DNA of 64,000 nucleotides from Acidobacteriota bacterium (lineage in GTDB: Bacteria > Acidobacteriota > Terriglobia > Acidiferrales > UBA7541). The stretch lies in the NCBI GenBank assembly GCA_018268785.1, contig JAFDVY010000002.1:1-64000 (forward strand). The letters are read 5' to 3'. The position numbers were made by a program, and so were the translations under genes. The notes under the pieces are model-generated. The model did not search any database. It saw nothing but the letters and a program-made list of their open reading frames with translations, and was not told the DNA's origin. Of the stretch, positions 33,649-43,042 are shown in pieces (position 1 is the stretch's first letter; each line of letters opens with the position of its first letter).

Positions 33649-36189
33649 TTATTGGGCGTTTGTAGTCGTAAATGCCAGAGATAGCAGTGTTTTTTGCTCG
33701 AGTTCGTGGGCTTTTGCGGAGCCCGTCGCCGGGCTAGCGCTCGCTGAGCGTTTCACCGAACGAATACTTAACCCTCGCGCATGAGCGATTTGCGTCAGGC
33801 GCGGCATCACATAGAAAAACGGTCCCATATTTCGCGGCTCTTCCTGAACCCAAACGATTTCCCTCGCGTTCGGATGGGCATCGAGTGCGGCGCCAATTTC
33901 GTGGCGCGGCAACGGGTAAAGTTGATCCAGGAAAAAGATGGCTGTAGTTGCATCCTTGCGGCGTTTGCGCTCCGCTTTCAATTCGTGCCCGACTTTACCG
34001 CTCGCTATCAAAATGCGTTTTGCGTCCATCACTTCGCGGTCAGGGACCAGTTGCAAGAACTTCGGCTGTGTCAATTCTTCAATCGAAGAGCTTGCATCGG
34101 GATGCCGCAACATGCTCTTCGGCGTGAAGACAACCAGCGGCTTGCGCCACGGCCGCCGCGCTTGTCGCCGCAACATATGGAAATACTGGGCGGCACTCGA
34201 AGGCTGGCACACTTGGATGTTCTCTTCCGCGGCCAACTGCAAATACCGTTCCAGCCGTGCGCTCGAATGTTCCGGCCCCTGCCCTTCATATCCATGCGGC
34301 AAGAGCAGCACAATGCCCGCCGGCAAGTCCCACTTGTCCTCGCCCGCACTGATAAATTGATCGATGATCACTTGCGCGCCGTTCGCAAAATCGCCGAACT
34401 GCGCTTCCCACAAAACGAGCGCCTCAGGAAAATCGCGGCTGAAGCCATATTCGAATCCAAGGCAGCCCGCCTCGGACAGCGACGAATTGTGAATCTCGCA
34501 AAATGGCTTTGCCGCCGCGCTGTTTGCAATCGCAGCCAGTGGCACGTGGCCCCATTCGTTCACAGTATCGATCAAAACCGCGTGCCGTTGATTGAAAGTC
34601 CCCCGCTGCGAATCCTGCCCCGTCAATCGCAACGGCGTGCCTTCCTCCAACAACGAGCCGAACGCCAGCGCTTCCGCAAATCCGTAGTCCAGCGCGCGCT
34701 TGCCGTGGCCCATCTCCGCGCGCTGTTCGAGCAGCTTCACAATCTTGGGGTGGACGTGGAACCCTTGTGGCACGCGCACCAGTGCGTCCGTAATTTCGCC
34801 CAGTTTCTCCAGTGAAAGCCCAGTCTCCACGTCATATTCCGGCTTGAACGCGCCGCGGTGATACGCAGACCAATACTTCGGCAGTTGCCGCAGGTGTGGA
34901 ATCTTCTTCAGTTGTCCCGCTTTGACTTGCTCCGTCTCGTACTCCGCCCGTACCGATTCCATCGTCTTCGTTGCATCAATCCCGGTGCGCTCTGCATAAA
35001 TCTTCCAAAGCTGCGGATGATTCTTGATGCGTTCATACAGCAACGGTTGCGTGATCGTCGGATCATCCACTTCGCTGTGCCCGTGCCGGCGGTAACCGAT
35101 CAAATCCACGACGACATCGCTGCCAAACGTCGCGCGATACTCCGCCGCCATGCGGCCCACGCGCACAACCGCATCCGGGTCTTCTGCATTCACATGGAAT
35201 ATCGGAATGTTCTGCCGCTTCGCCAAATCCGCCGCAAACCGCGAGGAATGTTCCTGAATGGGTCGCGTCGTGAATCCAATCAAATTGTTCACGATGATGT
35301 GAATGCTTCCGCCCACGGTGTAGGCGTCCAGGTCGGCCAAGTTCATCGTCTCCGCCCAAATACCTTGTCCTGCAAACGCCGCGTCGCCATGCATGATGAT
35401 CGGCACAACCTTGTTCGTCACATCGCGGTCGAACCCGCCCTCAAACCGTGTCAGCTTCGCGCGCACCCGCCCCATCGCCACTGGATCTACTGCTTCCAAA
35501 TGGCTCGGATTCGAAACCAGGTGAATCTCAATCTCTTTGCCTTCCGCCGTCTTGTAAACTCCCGTCGCGCCGATGTGATACTTCACGTCGCCGGCCCCAA
35601 GCACGCTGCGCGGGTCCACATCCTCAAATCCGGCCACCACTTCATGCGGGGTTTTACACGCCGTGTGCACCATCACGTTCAAACGCCCGCGATGGCTCAT
35701 CGCCATCACGCACTCCACAGCGCCGTGCTCGCCGGCCGTGTCCAGCATCGCGTCCAATAGCGGAATCAGCGAAGTATTGCCCTCAAGTGAAAATCGCTTC
35801 GTGCCCAAATAGCGCGCCTGCAAAACGTTTTCGAAGAGGTCGGCGCGCACCAACCGTTCCAAAACCTTCTGCTGATTTACAACCGGCTGCTCGCCTTCCA
35901 TGCGCTCGGTAATCCAACGCCGTCGCTCCGGCTGGCCCAGGTGCATGAAGTCCACGCCGGTTGTTCCGCAGTAGAGTGCTCGCGCCTCGTCGGCAATTTC
36001 TCCGGTAAAATCCAGATCCGGTGATTCCAGCGGTTTCAAAAATCCGAGAGGGTCAAGATTCGCCTGCAAATATCCCCAGCGGCGAAACGCTTCAAAAATC
36101 CGTTCGCGGTCCGCTCCATTTGCGGCCTTCTTTTGCGCTTTTGTGGGTTTTGCGCCGCGCTCGGCATCGAGCGTCGTACGGTGTGCCAT
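33649..36189 (-). CDS. sucA: 2-oxoglutarate dehydrogenase E1 component
   Basis: Thiamine-diphosphate decarboxylase that starts the 2-oxoglutarate dehydrogenase reaction of the TCA cycle. The chosen ATG (MAHRTTLDAERG) has GGAAGG eight bases upstream, giving 846 residues. That is shorter than the about 930 of E. coli because the N-terminal E2-binding segment is reduced. Recognisable motifs: RWGYLQANLDPLG, MSHRGRLNVM, the diphosphate/Mg motif GDAAFAGQGIWAETMN, QYHHGE-type region replaced by PHGYEGQGPEHSSAR, and the C-terminal KRSASASPATGSAKAHE. E2 (sucB) and E3 are not in the window. The gene ends 240 bases before phoB on the same strand. Confidence 0.95.
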   Translation of the reverse strand: MAHRTTLDAERGAKPTKAQKKAANGADRERIFEAFRRWGYLQANLDPLGFLKPLESPDLDFTGEIADEARALYCGTTGVDFMHLGQPERRRWITERMEGEQPVVNQQKVLERLVRADLFENVLQARYLGTKRFSLEGNTSLIPLLDAMLDTAGEHGAVECVMAMSHRGRLNVMVHTACKTPHEVVAGFEDVDPRSVLGAGDVKYHIGATGVYKTAEGKEIEIHLVSNPSHLEAVDPVAMGRVRAKLTRFEGGFDRDVTNKVVPIIMHGDAAFAGQGIWAETMNLADLDAYTVGGSIHIIVNNLIGFTTRPIQEHSSRFAADLAKRQNIPIFHVNAEDPDAVVRVGRMAAEYRATFGSDVVVDLIGYRRHGHSEVDDPTITQPLLYERIKNHPQLWKIYAERTGIDATKTMESVRAEYETEQVKAGQLKKIPHLRQLPKYWSAYHRGAFKPEYDVETGLSLEKLGEITDALVRVPQGFHVHPKIVKLLEQRAEMGHGKRALDYGFAEALAFGSLLEEGTPLRLTGQDSQRGTFNQRHAVLIDTVNEWGHVPLAAIANSAAAKPFCEIHNSSLSEAGCLGFEYGFSRDFPEALVLWEAQFGDFANGAQVIIDQFISAGEDKWDLPAGIVLLLPHGYEGQGPEHSSARLERYLQLAAEENIQVCQPSSAAQYFHMLRRQARRPWRKPLVVFTPKSMLRHPDASSSIEELTQPKFLQLVPDREVMDAKRILIASGKVGHELKAERKRRKDATTAIFFLDQLYPLPRHEIGAALDAHPNAREIVWVQEEPRNMGPFFYVMPRLTQIAHARGLSIRSVKRSASASPATGSAKAHELEQKTLLSLAFTTTNAQ

Positions 36190-36368
36190 GGGGTCAGCCT
36201 TCCAACACTTCATTTTGCCATAGAACTCGAAACCCTGCCGGTCTGCCACTCTTGCCGCGGCAACATCGGTAAATACGCCAAGATCAGTATCCGTGGACCA
36301 AAACTCCACCAATTTGGAGCTTTTCTCCCGTTTTGCAGGCCGCACACTTCCCTTGCTGAGAACTCAAA

Positions 36369-36843
36369 ATGTCGGATTTCTGTGTGAAAAAAGCGGCGCT
36401 AGAAGATTGGGCCAGCGCTTATCGCATTGTCATCGAATATTACGATACGGCGGAAGTCGTCGCACGCGACACGGAGGCACAATTTCGCGCCGAATATTTC
36501 GGCGAGCGAAGGGGAGTTTGGCTGGCTTTGTATCGATGACAAAGTTGTCGGCTGCATCGCCTTGCGAGAGTTGCATCCAGCTGATCACAGCGGCGAAATC
36601 AAGCGCATGTATGTTCAGCCCGCCTATCGCAAACTTGGAATCGCTCAAGCGCTGCTCAGTGCGCTCGAATCCTTTGCTGCGCGCGCCGGCTACAAATGGC
36701 TCTATCTCGATTCGGCCGCCGGGATGGACACCGCCATCCGTTTCTACCAGAAAAACGATTACGATCCCTGCCCGCGCTACAACGACAATCCGCAGGCCAT
36801 CATTTTCTTGTGCAAGGGCCTCGCCCAGGCCGCCGAGCTATAA
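36369..36843 (+). pseudogene. GNAT family acetyltransferase, frameshifted
   Basis: The ATG at 36369 opens a frame with a typical GNAT N-terminus (MSDFCVKKAALEDWASAYRI) that stops at 36537. The +1 frame then carries the conserved core: DDKVVGCIALREL, acetyl-CoA loop region KRMYVQPAYRKLGIAQALLSAL, and LYLDSAAGMDTAIRFYQKNDY. Skipping one base near 36534 joins them into a smooth 157-residue protein (VWLALY + DDKVVGC). A one-base insertion, real or a sequencing error, is the simplest explanation. Substrate unknown. The 3' end overlaps the convergent acyltransferase gene by six bases. Confidence 0.7.
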
Positions 36844-39375
36844 ATCGGCGACAATTTCCTGTAATCGCCGCGCGATCTCTTCCGGCGCTGTTTCAGATGG
36901 AAAGGAAATCGCCGCTCCGGCGTGCACTTTGATCTCTCCCCAATGCGCCAGCCGTCGCCGCTCTCGCTTCATTCCCCAAACTCCATCTAACCGCATCGGA
37001 ACAATCGGCAATCGCAAATTCTGAGCCAGCAATCCAATACCGGACTGGAACGGCGCCATGCGTCCATCTTCCGAATTGTTCACTTCTCCTTCCGGAAAAA
37101 TCAGCACGCTGTATCCGCGATCCACAGATTCCCCGGCAAATCGGAAGCTCTCGCGAAATCCAGAAAGCTGCGGCAACGGAAACACATTGAACAGACCAGT
37201 CACCAGAAAATACCCAGCCTGATATCCCAACCGCTTCACAAAAAACCATTCGCGCGGGGGCTTGCGCATGCGCATCAGGGATTCCCCACCCATGGCAATC
37301 GCAAGACGGTGCCGGAATCGCGGCGGCAGCGCCATCAAAATCAATCCAATATCCGCGCGCCGCGTGATGTGATTAGAAATCACTATCACCGGACCTTGGA
37401 CGTTCTCTAGATTTTCCCGGCCAACAATGCGCGGATGCCCCAGAATCTTCGTCGCCGGCCACACCAGCGCGTAGTAAATTGCCAACCGAATCCATCGCAC
37501 GATTTCAATCTGCGCCCATCGCGGATACTTGTAGTCGCTTCGTTTCGCCGCCGGCTTGCGCAGCAATCTCTGCACATCCTCCACGGTCTTGGCTTCGGCA
37601 AACGCCGTCTCATTCAACTCCACGCTGTATTTTGCCTCCACCGCGGACAGCAGCTCGACGCGGTCCAGCGAACTCAGCGATTCCAGTTTTCCTCCCTCTG
37701 GCACAGAAAATCCCAGCCCGGCTAAGAAATCGGCGCTTGCCAACCTGTGCCTTCCCGGATCGAGCAAGTCCGGAAGTCGAGCTGCAATCTCCGCCAGTCT
37801 TGGTTTGCCCGTGGACGTCCGCGGAAAATCCGCCTCTGGCCAAACCACCCACCGCCGTATTCGCTGATACTCCGCCAATAATCGATTCGCTTGCGCAACT
37901 GCGTGCGCGCACTCCTCCTCGGTTTGCGCCGCGGTCCGCGCCCGATTGTCGCCAATCGTTTGCGGCAGAATCACCGCGCACGGCTCCATATCGCTTCCAC
38001 TCTGAATCGGCAACACCACGCAATCGCGAACCTGCTTATACTGCCGAAGCCTCTCTTCCAGATCTTCCGGATAAATGTTCAATCCGGCCGGCGTCACGAT
38101 CACGCTTTTCTTCCGCCCACGAAAGCGCAAATTCCCGTCCGCGTCCAGCTCCCCAACGTCTCCCGTTTTCAACCACGCCGATTCGTCCGCCGCGCTGACT
38201 CGCCCGTCTTCCCAATATCCGGCGGACACATTCGCGCCGCGCACCAGAATCTCTCCATCTTCAGCCAGCTTGAATTCGCGCCCGGGCAGAATCTTTCCAA
38301 CGCTTCCTTCCGCCGCGCGAAACGGGTGATTCAAGCTGATCAACGATGCCGTCTCCGTCATCCCATACCCTTGCACCACGGCAAATCCTAGCTTCTTGAA
38401 AAATAGTTCCGTTTCCGCCGAAAGCGCCGCGCCTCCGCAAATGAACGCCCAGAATCGCCAGCCAAACATCCGGTGAATGCGGCGAAAAATCCACGCCCGC
38501 TTCCAGAACTTCCGGCCTTCGGCTTTCTTCTTTGCCGCTTCAAACCACGTCTGCCATCCGCGCCCCGTAATTTCCCGTTCAATGGCGCCGCGCAACGCGT
38601 CCAACATTCTTGGCACGGCGATCACCGCGGTTGCTTTCTCTTTCTTGATCGTTCGCAAAATCTCCGAAGGATTATTCGAAGACTCAAACACCACCGTTGC
38701 TCCCAGCAGCGGCGGCACAAACAACGTCATAAACTGCCCAAACACATGGCTCAGCGGCACCAGCGAAACAAATCGCAGCGGATGCAGCCACCGCTCGTAT
38801 TTCCTGTACTCCTCAATCCCTTTTTCAATCGGCTCCAGGTTCGCCAGGAAATTCCCGTGCGTCAGCACCACACCCCGCGGCTCTGCGGTCGTCCCCGACG
38901 TGTACAAAATCTCCGCTATCGCATTTCGCGGCCCAGCGCTGCTCGTAACATTTGCTTCTCTGACTCGCGCGGTCTTTGGCATCGGCTCTGTTTCATCAAA
39001 AAAAAGCGCCGGTATCTCTAGGTTGAACTCGGCCAATCCACGCTCCTGCAAAATCAATTTCACTCCCGCGTTCCCGATCGCTTTCCGTGCAAACTCTGCG
39101 TTCGCGGCTGCGTCCATTGGCACCGCAATCGCTCCGCGTAACTGAATCGCCCAAAAGCACGCAATCCATTCCGCCGAATTCGCTCCCCACAAAAGCACGC
39201 GATCGCCTGCCTCTATCCCCCTCTCCGCTAGCAACTTGCTCCAAGCCAGCGCGTTCGCACGCAGCTCCGCATATGTCCGCTTTTCCCGCCGATACCCGCG
39301 CCTCTGCACGACAGCCGCATCGCCGCCAAATCGGGCAAAGCATTCCATCAAGCCGGCAAGATCCGTTCTTTGCAT
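36838..39375 (-). CDS. Three-domain acyl-activating/acyltransferase protein (Aas-like, with carrier domain)
   Basis: From the internal ATG MQRTDLAGLM the protein has 845 residues. Domains: an AMP-binding ligase (about 15-500; YTSGTTAEPRGVVLTHG, GYGMTETASL, KTGDVGELDADG), a short acyl-carrier-like helical domain (about 515-600; LSSLDRVELLSAVEAKY, with Ser-Leu-Asp at the prosthetic-group position), and a PlsC-type acyltransferase (about 630-845; NHITRRADIG, IFPEGEVNNSEDG, IVPMRLDGVW). It likely activates a fatty acid and passes it to a lysolipid or glycerol-phosphate acceptor, in the manner of E. coli Aas. The acyltransferase motif has H-X5-D rather than H-X4-D. No Shine-Dalgarno is obvious, so the start is uncertain; the frame extends 44 codons upstream. 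Confidence 0.85.
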   Translation of the reverse strand: MQRTDLAGLMECFARFGGDAAVVQRRGYRREKRTYAELRANALAWSKLLAERGIEAGDRVLLWGANSAEWIACFWAIQLRGAIAVPMDAAANAEFARKAIGNAGVKLILQERGLAEFNLEIPALFFDETEPMPKTARVREANVTSSAGPRNAIAEILYTSGTTAEPRGVVLTHGNFLANLEPIEKGIEEYRKYERWLHPLRFVSLVPLSHVFGQFMTLFVPPLLGATVVFESSNNPSEILRTIKKEKATAVIAVPRMLDALRGAIEREITGRGWQTWFEAAKKKAEGRKFWKRAWIFRRIHRMFGWRFWAFICGGAALSAETELFFKKLGFAVVQGYGMTETASLISLNHPFRAAEGSVGKILPGREFKLAEDGEILVRGANVSAGYWEDGRVSAADESAWLKTGDVGELDADGNLRFRGRKKSVIVTPAGLNIYPEDLEERLRQYKQVRDCVVLPIQSGSDMEPCAVILPQTIGDNRARTAAQTEEECAHAVAQANRLLAEYQRIRRWVVWPEADFPRTSTGKPRLAEIAARLPDLLDPGRHRLASADFLAGLGFSVPEGGKLESLSSLDRVELLSAVEAKYSVELNETAFAEAKTVEDVQRLLRKPAAKRSDYKYPRWAQIEIVRWIRLAIYYALVWPATKILGHPRIVGRENLENVQGPVIVISNHITRRADIGLILMALPPRFRHRLAIAMGGESLMRMRKPPREWFFVKRLGYQAGYFLVTGLFNVFPLPQLSGFRESFRFAGESVDRGYSVLIFPEGEVNNSEDGRMAPFQSGIGLLAQNLRLPIVPMRLDGVWGMKRERRRLAHWGEIKVHAGAAISFPSETAPEEIARRLQEIVADL

Positions 39376-39531
39376 AGGAGAATCACGCTGATGGTACGCC
39401 AAAGTTAGCCTGGCGGGCCCAACCCCTATTTCTGCTTCGCTTTGCATCGCAGTAGGACTATTGCAAACGCAATGCCACGTAACCTCGGCACGGAGTAACC
39501 AAATCACTCAACTTGCGTCTTAAGATAGGCT

Positions 39532-40386
39532 ATGCGTCCAATCCTTGTTATCGGCGGAACTGGCACGGTCGGCCGTCAGGTCGTTTTGCAACTGCTGCAG
39601 CGCGGTGCAAGGGTCCGGGTGCTGGCGCGCAACCCGGAGAAAGCACAATTTCCTCCTCGGGTCGAAGTAGTCCACGGTGATCTTACAGTTCCGTATACCC
39701 TCGACGCCGCCTTAGACGGCGCCGGGGCAGTCTTCTTGGTTTGGGTGGCCCCACCATCCGCAGCCATTCCGGCTTTAGAAAAAATCACGAAAAAAGCCGG
39801 CAAGATTGCATTTCTTTCTGCACCCCTCAAGACTCCTCATCCTTTGTTCCAACAGCCCAACCTCGCCAGAAGTCTTGCTTTGCAAATCGAACAGTTCATC
39901 GCGTCATCTGGAACCCCTTGGACTTTCCTGCGCCCGGGAATGTTCGCCGCTAATGCCATCGAGTGGTGGGGCGAACAGATTCGCGGAAGCGATCCAATAC
40001 GGTGGCCTTATCTCTCGGTTCCAACAGCTCCCATCGACGAACTGGACATAGCCGCTATTGCAGCCCGCGCTCTCACAGAAGATGGTCACGACGGCGCCGA
40101 GTACGTCATCACTGGACCCCAATCTCTCACTCAATTCGAACAAATCTCTTTAATCGGCTCCGTGGTCGAACGCTCCCTGCACATCGAAGAACTCAGCCCG
40201 GAGGATGCGAGACGCGAGTTACTCCCCGCCTTCCCTCGGCCCGTCGTTAACATGCTGCTCGAAGCCTGGGCCGCGGCGAGTGGGCAGCCGGCATTCGTTT
40301 CATCAACCTTTCAGCAAATCATGGGCAGGGCCCCGCGCACTTTACTTCAGTGGGCTAAGGACAACGTGAAATCGTTCCAACCATAG
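39532..40386 (+). CDS. NmrA/YtfG-like NAD(P)H-binding protein
   Basis: A 284-residue atypical short-chain dehydrogenase fold. The nucleotide motif is VIGGTGTVGRQVV (5-17), R33/R36 follow the second strand, HGDLTVPYTLDAAL lies near residue 49, and SSGTPWTFLRPGMFAANA forms the usual NmrA loop without a catalytic YxxxK. Members reduce quinones (YtfG type) or sense NADP (NmrA type). Divergent from the acyltransferase gene; the 156-base gap between them shows no clear promoter. Confidence 0.88.
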   Translation: MRPILVIGGTGTVGRQVVLQLLQRGARVRVLARNPEKAQFPPRVEVVHGDLTVPYTLDAALDGAGAVFLVWVAPPSAAIPALEKITKKAGKIAFLSAPLKTPHPLFQQPNLARSLALQIEQFIASSGTPWTFLRPGMFAANAIEWWGEQIRGSDPIRWPYLSVPTAPIDELDIAAIAARALTEDGHDGAEYVITGPQSLTQFEQISLIGSVVERSLHIEELSPEDARRELLPAFPRPVVNMLLEAWAAASGQPAFVSSTFQQIMGRAPRTLLQWAKDNVKSFQP

Positions 40387-40536
40387 CTCGTAGTGCTCTC
40401 CATTGCCCCGTGCCACGAAGAAACTTCACGTACTTCTAAGAAAAGCCGATGTCAGCAATCGCTACATTCTCGGTTACAATAGAAGAGCTGGGGAGCCTGC
40501 GGATTCCCCTGTCAAATCCAAGCAGCAGAGGCAAGA

Positions 40537-41664
40537 ATGCCGGTACCTGTTTCTCAGGCGTTTACGGTCGCTACCTACGTCCTCAAGCAAAAACTTGCTG
40601 GCCGCAAACGCTACCCGTTCGTCTTGATGCTCGAGCCGCTTTTCCGCTGCAATCTCGCCTGCGCCGGCTGCGGCAAAATCCAGTATCCCGCGCATATTCT
40701 CAAGCAGGAACTCACTCCCGAAGAGTGCTTCAAAGCCGTCGATGAGTGCGGCACGCCCATGGTCTCGATCCCCGGGGGCGAACCGCTTATGCACTCGCAA
40801 ATCGACAAAATCGTCGAAGGCCTGGTCGCGCGCAAAAAATACATCTACCTCTGCACCAATGCCCTCCTGCTCAAGGAAAAACTCGATCTCTTCAAGCCCA
40901 GCAAATATCTGACTTTTTCCGTCCACGTCGACGGCCAGCGCGACCATCACGATTTCTCTGTCTGCCGCGAGGGCGGGTACGACCAGGCTCTCGAAGGCAT
41001 TCGCGAAGCCGTCAAGCGCGGCTTCCGCGTCACCACCAACACCACGCTCTTCGACGGTGCCGATCCCAAGTCCGTCCGCGCCTTCTTCGATGAAATGATG
41101 GACCTCGGCGTCGAAGGCATGATGCTGTCGCCAGGCTATTCCTACGAAAAAGCGCCGGACCAAAAACATTTTCTCGGCAAGGCACGAACGCGCCGCCTCT
41201 TCCGTGCGATTCTGTCCAACCGCAAAAAATCCTGGCAATTCAATCAGTCGCCGCTCTTCCTTGAAATGCTCATGGGCAAGCGCAATTACGCCTGCACTCC
41301 CTGGGGCATGCCCACGTACAACATTTTCGGCTGGCAAAAACCCTGCTACTTACTGCAAGACGGGTACGCCGACTCATTCCAGGAACTCCTCGACGCCACC
41401 GAGTGGCAAAATTACGGCACCGAATCCGGCAATCCCAAGTGCGCCAATTGCATGGTTCACAGCGGTTACGAAGCTTCAGCCGTTGACCACACTTTCGGCG
41501 GTCTCGGCGGCCTCTGGCAAACCGTAAAAGCCATGTTCAACACGAACTATGCCGATCCCGACGCCGTCACCCTCTTGAACGAGCCCGTTCAACCTGTTCA
41601 CGCCTTCAATCCGCTCGTCCAGATCGAATCTTCCAAAACACAAATGGAACAGACCCGCGCATGA
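40537..41664 (+). CDS. hpnH: Adenosyl-hopene transferase HpnH (radical SAM)
   Basis: A 375-residue radical SAM enzyme that adds adenosine from SAM to diploptene, the first step of making extended C35 hopanoids. The cluster motif is [10 protein letters not shown] (Cys at about 39, 43, 46), preceded by [11 protein letters not shown]. Family-specific segments follow: [63 protein letters not shown], and [15 protein letters not shown] with additional cysteines. No other hopanoid gene (shc, hpnG) is in the window. The stop overlaps the next start by four bases. Confidence 0.95.
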   Translation: MPVPVSQAFTVATYVLKQKLAGRKRYPFVLMLEPLFRCNLACAGCGKIQYPAHILKQELTPEECFKAVDECGTPMVSIPGGEPLMHSQIDKIVEGLVARKKYIYLCTNALLLKEKLDLFKPSKYLTFSVHVDGQRDHHDFSVCREGGYDQALEGIREAVKRGFRVTTNTTLFDGADPKSVRAFFDEMMDLGVEGMMLSPGYSYEKAPDQKHFLGKARTRRLFRAILSNRKKSWQFNQSPLFLEMLMGKRNYACTPWGMPTYNIFGWQKPCYLLQDGYADSFQELLDATEWQNYGTESGNPKCANCMVHSGYEASAVDHTFGGLGGLWQTVKAMFNTNYADPDAVTLLNEPVQPVHAFNPLVQIESSKTQMEQTRA

Positions 41665-42110
41665 GCATTCCGCAACATATGAACCCGCACGTCGAACCCG
41701 GCGCGGGAACGTTCGATCCCGATCAACTCGAAGTCGCTCCGGGACGTCAGCGCGAAGCCGTCGAAGGCTGGATTCCCGAGCTCGCCACCGAGGCCGAACT
41801 CCGCGACGCCCTTGAAAAAGCATTCGACTATCGCGGCGACGTTACCCTCACAAAGAAAGACGGTGCCAAACTCGAAGGCTACATCTTCGATCGCATCACT
41901 GGCGCGACCCTTCAGTCCTCCTTTGTTCGCGTTCTCCCCAAAGACGGCACAGGCCGCCTGAAAATCGCCTATTCCGAAATCGCTGCCCTCGCGTTTTCCG
42001 GCCGCGACCCTGCTGCCGGCAAGAGCTGGGAGGCTTGGGTTAAGAAATATTGGGAAAAGAAGGCGGCGGGTGGTCCCGGTGCCAGCCTTCATCCCGAATC
42101 TCTCGAATAG
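41661..42110 (+). CDS. Hypothetical protein co-translated with hpnH
   Basis: A 149-residue soluble protein whose ATG overlaps the hpnH stop (ATGA), so it is almost surely made together with HpnH. The middle (about 52-118) is predicted beta-rich, with [24 protein letters not shown] and [16 protein letters not shown], resembling a small SH3/Sm-like barrel. The C-terminus is basic and Trp-rich ([13 protein letters not shown]). No named family was recognised. A chaperone, scaffold or membrane-docking role in hopanoid maturation is an inference from context only. Confidence 0.75.
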   Translation: MSIPQHMNPHVEPGAGTFDPDQLEVAPGRQREAVEGWIPELATEAELRDALEKAFDYRGDVTLTKKDGAKLEGYIFDRITGATLQSSFVRVLPKDGTGRLKIAYSEIAALAFSGRDPAAGKSWEAWVKKYWEKKAAGGPGASLHPESLE

Positions 42111-42433
42111 CCTCCTTTTCGCTTCTACTTGGTTAACTCTTTTATTTTCAGTATTTTAAATAGCTAACCCGCCGTCGGAACCCGTGGACTTTTGTCCCCT
42201 CCTGTGGTACTCTTAATACTGGCATTTGTTGTTCTTGTGCTACTTCTTGATGGCCGTAACAGGCTGTAAGCTAACCGCTTACATCGTTTTTGTCATCGAA
42301 CAGCAAGAGGACGTCCCGGCACCTTCCCCGTAAGCTGACTGCCAGTTGACGGAATCTGGAGCAAGGACCAAGACAGCAAGGCAATTTCAAGTTGGCCCGG
42401 CTCGCCCGGCGTCACGCACGAGGGGAATGTCCA
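42111..42433 (+). promoter_or_regulatory. Long upstream region of the cold-shock gene
   Basis: About 320 bases without a protein gene. A weak promoter (TTGTCC, 16 bases, TAATAC at 42192-42219) would give a leader of about 210 bases. Within it lie a GTAAGC/GCTTAC hairpin (42267-42283) and further short inverted repeats. Cold-shock genes often carry long, temperature-responsive leaders, so a thermosensing 5' UTR is plausible but not shown. Confidence 0.35.
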
Positions 42434-42637
42434 GTGAAGGAACAAGGCACAGTAAAGTGGTTTAACGCGTCAAAGGGTTTCGGCTTCATCCAGCGGCAAA
42501 CCGGAGAAGATGTTTTCGTTCATTTCTCGGCAATCACCATGGAAGGCTATAAGTCCTTGAATGAGGGCCAGGCAGTCGAGTTTGAAGTCAAAAAGGGCCC
42601 AAAGGGCTTGCAGGCGGAAAACGTAACAGCCCTTTAA
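42434..42637 (+). CDS. Cold-shock protein (CspA family)
   Basis: A 67-residue single cold-shock domain starting at GTG ([11 protein letters not shown]), nine bases after AGGGGA; upstream in-frame codons belong to no conserved protein. RNP-1 (KGFGFIQR) and RNP-2 (DVFVHFSAI) are intact, with the single-strand nucleic acid binding aromatics. It acts as an RNA chaperone or antiterminator in cold or growth adaptation. The small basic-tail protein gene follows by 90 bases with no terminator between, so they are likely cotranscribed. Confidence 0.95.
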   Translation: MKEQGTVKWFNASKGFGFIQRQTGEDVFVHFSAITMEGYKSLNEGQAVEFEVKKGPKGLQAENVTAL

Positions 42638-42727
42638 TCTGTGCGACAGCGGCTGGCGCAGCGCAAGCCGCTATCTTCGAACGGGTTTCGAAACACGATT
42701 TTTCAGCGAGCGGCCAAGGAGGCAATT

Positions 42728-42982
42728 GTGCAAGTAATGCAGGAAGGTCAGACCATCAAGCACGACGTGTACGGGCTCGGAATCGTAACTTCATCCGACC
42801 AGGAGCGCACCGCAGTAGATTTTGACGATCACGGCGCTAAGCTCTTCGTCACCAGTATTATGACCGCGGAACTCATCGGCGAAGCTCCTGCCGTCCCGCC
42901 CAAGACCAAGCGTCGCCGCAAGGCCTCCACTGCAGCCAAAGCTATAAAGAAGGCGGCGGCCGCGGCAGCAAAAGCGTCCTGA
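42728..42982 (+). CDS. Small Tudor-like barrel protein with Lys/Ala tail
   Basis: An 84-residue product from GTG, chosen because AAGGAGG lies five bases upstream. The first about 50 residues (GQTIKHDVYGLGIVTSSD, TAVDFDDHGAKLFVTSIM) match the G-x-x-V-x-H-x-x-FG-x-G-x-V pattern of the small barrel at the C-terminus of UvrD/PcrA helicases and of CarD-like RNA polymerase-binding modules. The rest is a histone-H1-like basic tail (KTKRRRKASTAAKAIKKAAA). It probably binds nucleic acid or polymerase. It sits behind the cold-shock gene and before a strong terminator. Confidence 0.7.
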   Translation: MQVMQEGQTIKHDVYGLGIVTSSDQERTAVDFDDHGAKLFVTSIMTAELIGEAPAVPPKTKRRRKASTAAKAIKKAAAAAAKAS

Positions 42983-43008
42983 ATTCTTTATCCACACGGA
43001 TCGAAAAA

Positions 43009-43042
43009 GCCCCTGCGCCAAACGCTCAGGGGCTTTTTTTTC
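43009..43042 (+). terminator. Intrinsic terminator of the cold-shock unit
   Basis: A GCCCCTG/CAGGGGC stem with an 11-base loop is followed by nine Ts, and preceded by five As, so it also works in reverse. It ends the cold-shock/Tudor-like transcript. Confidence 0.85.
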
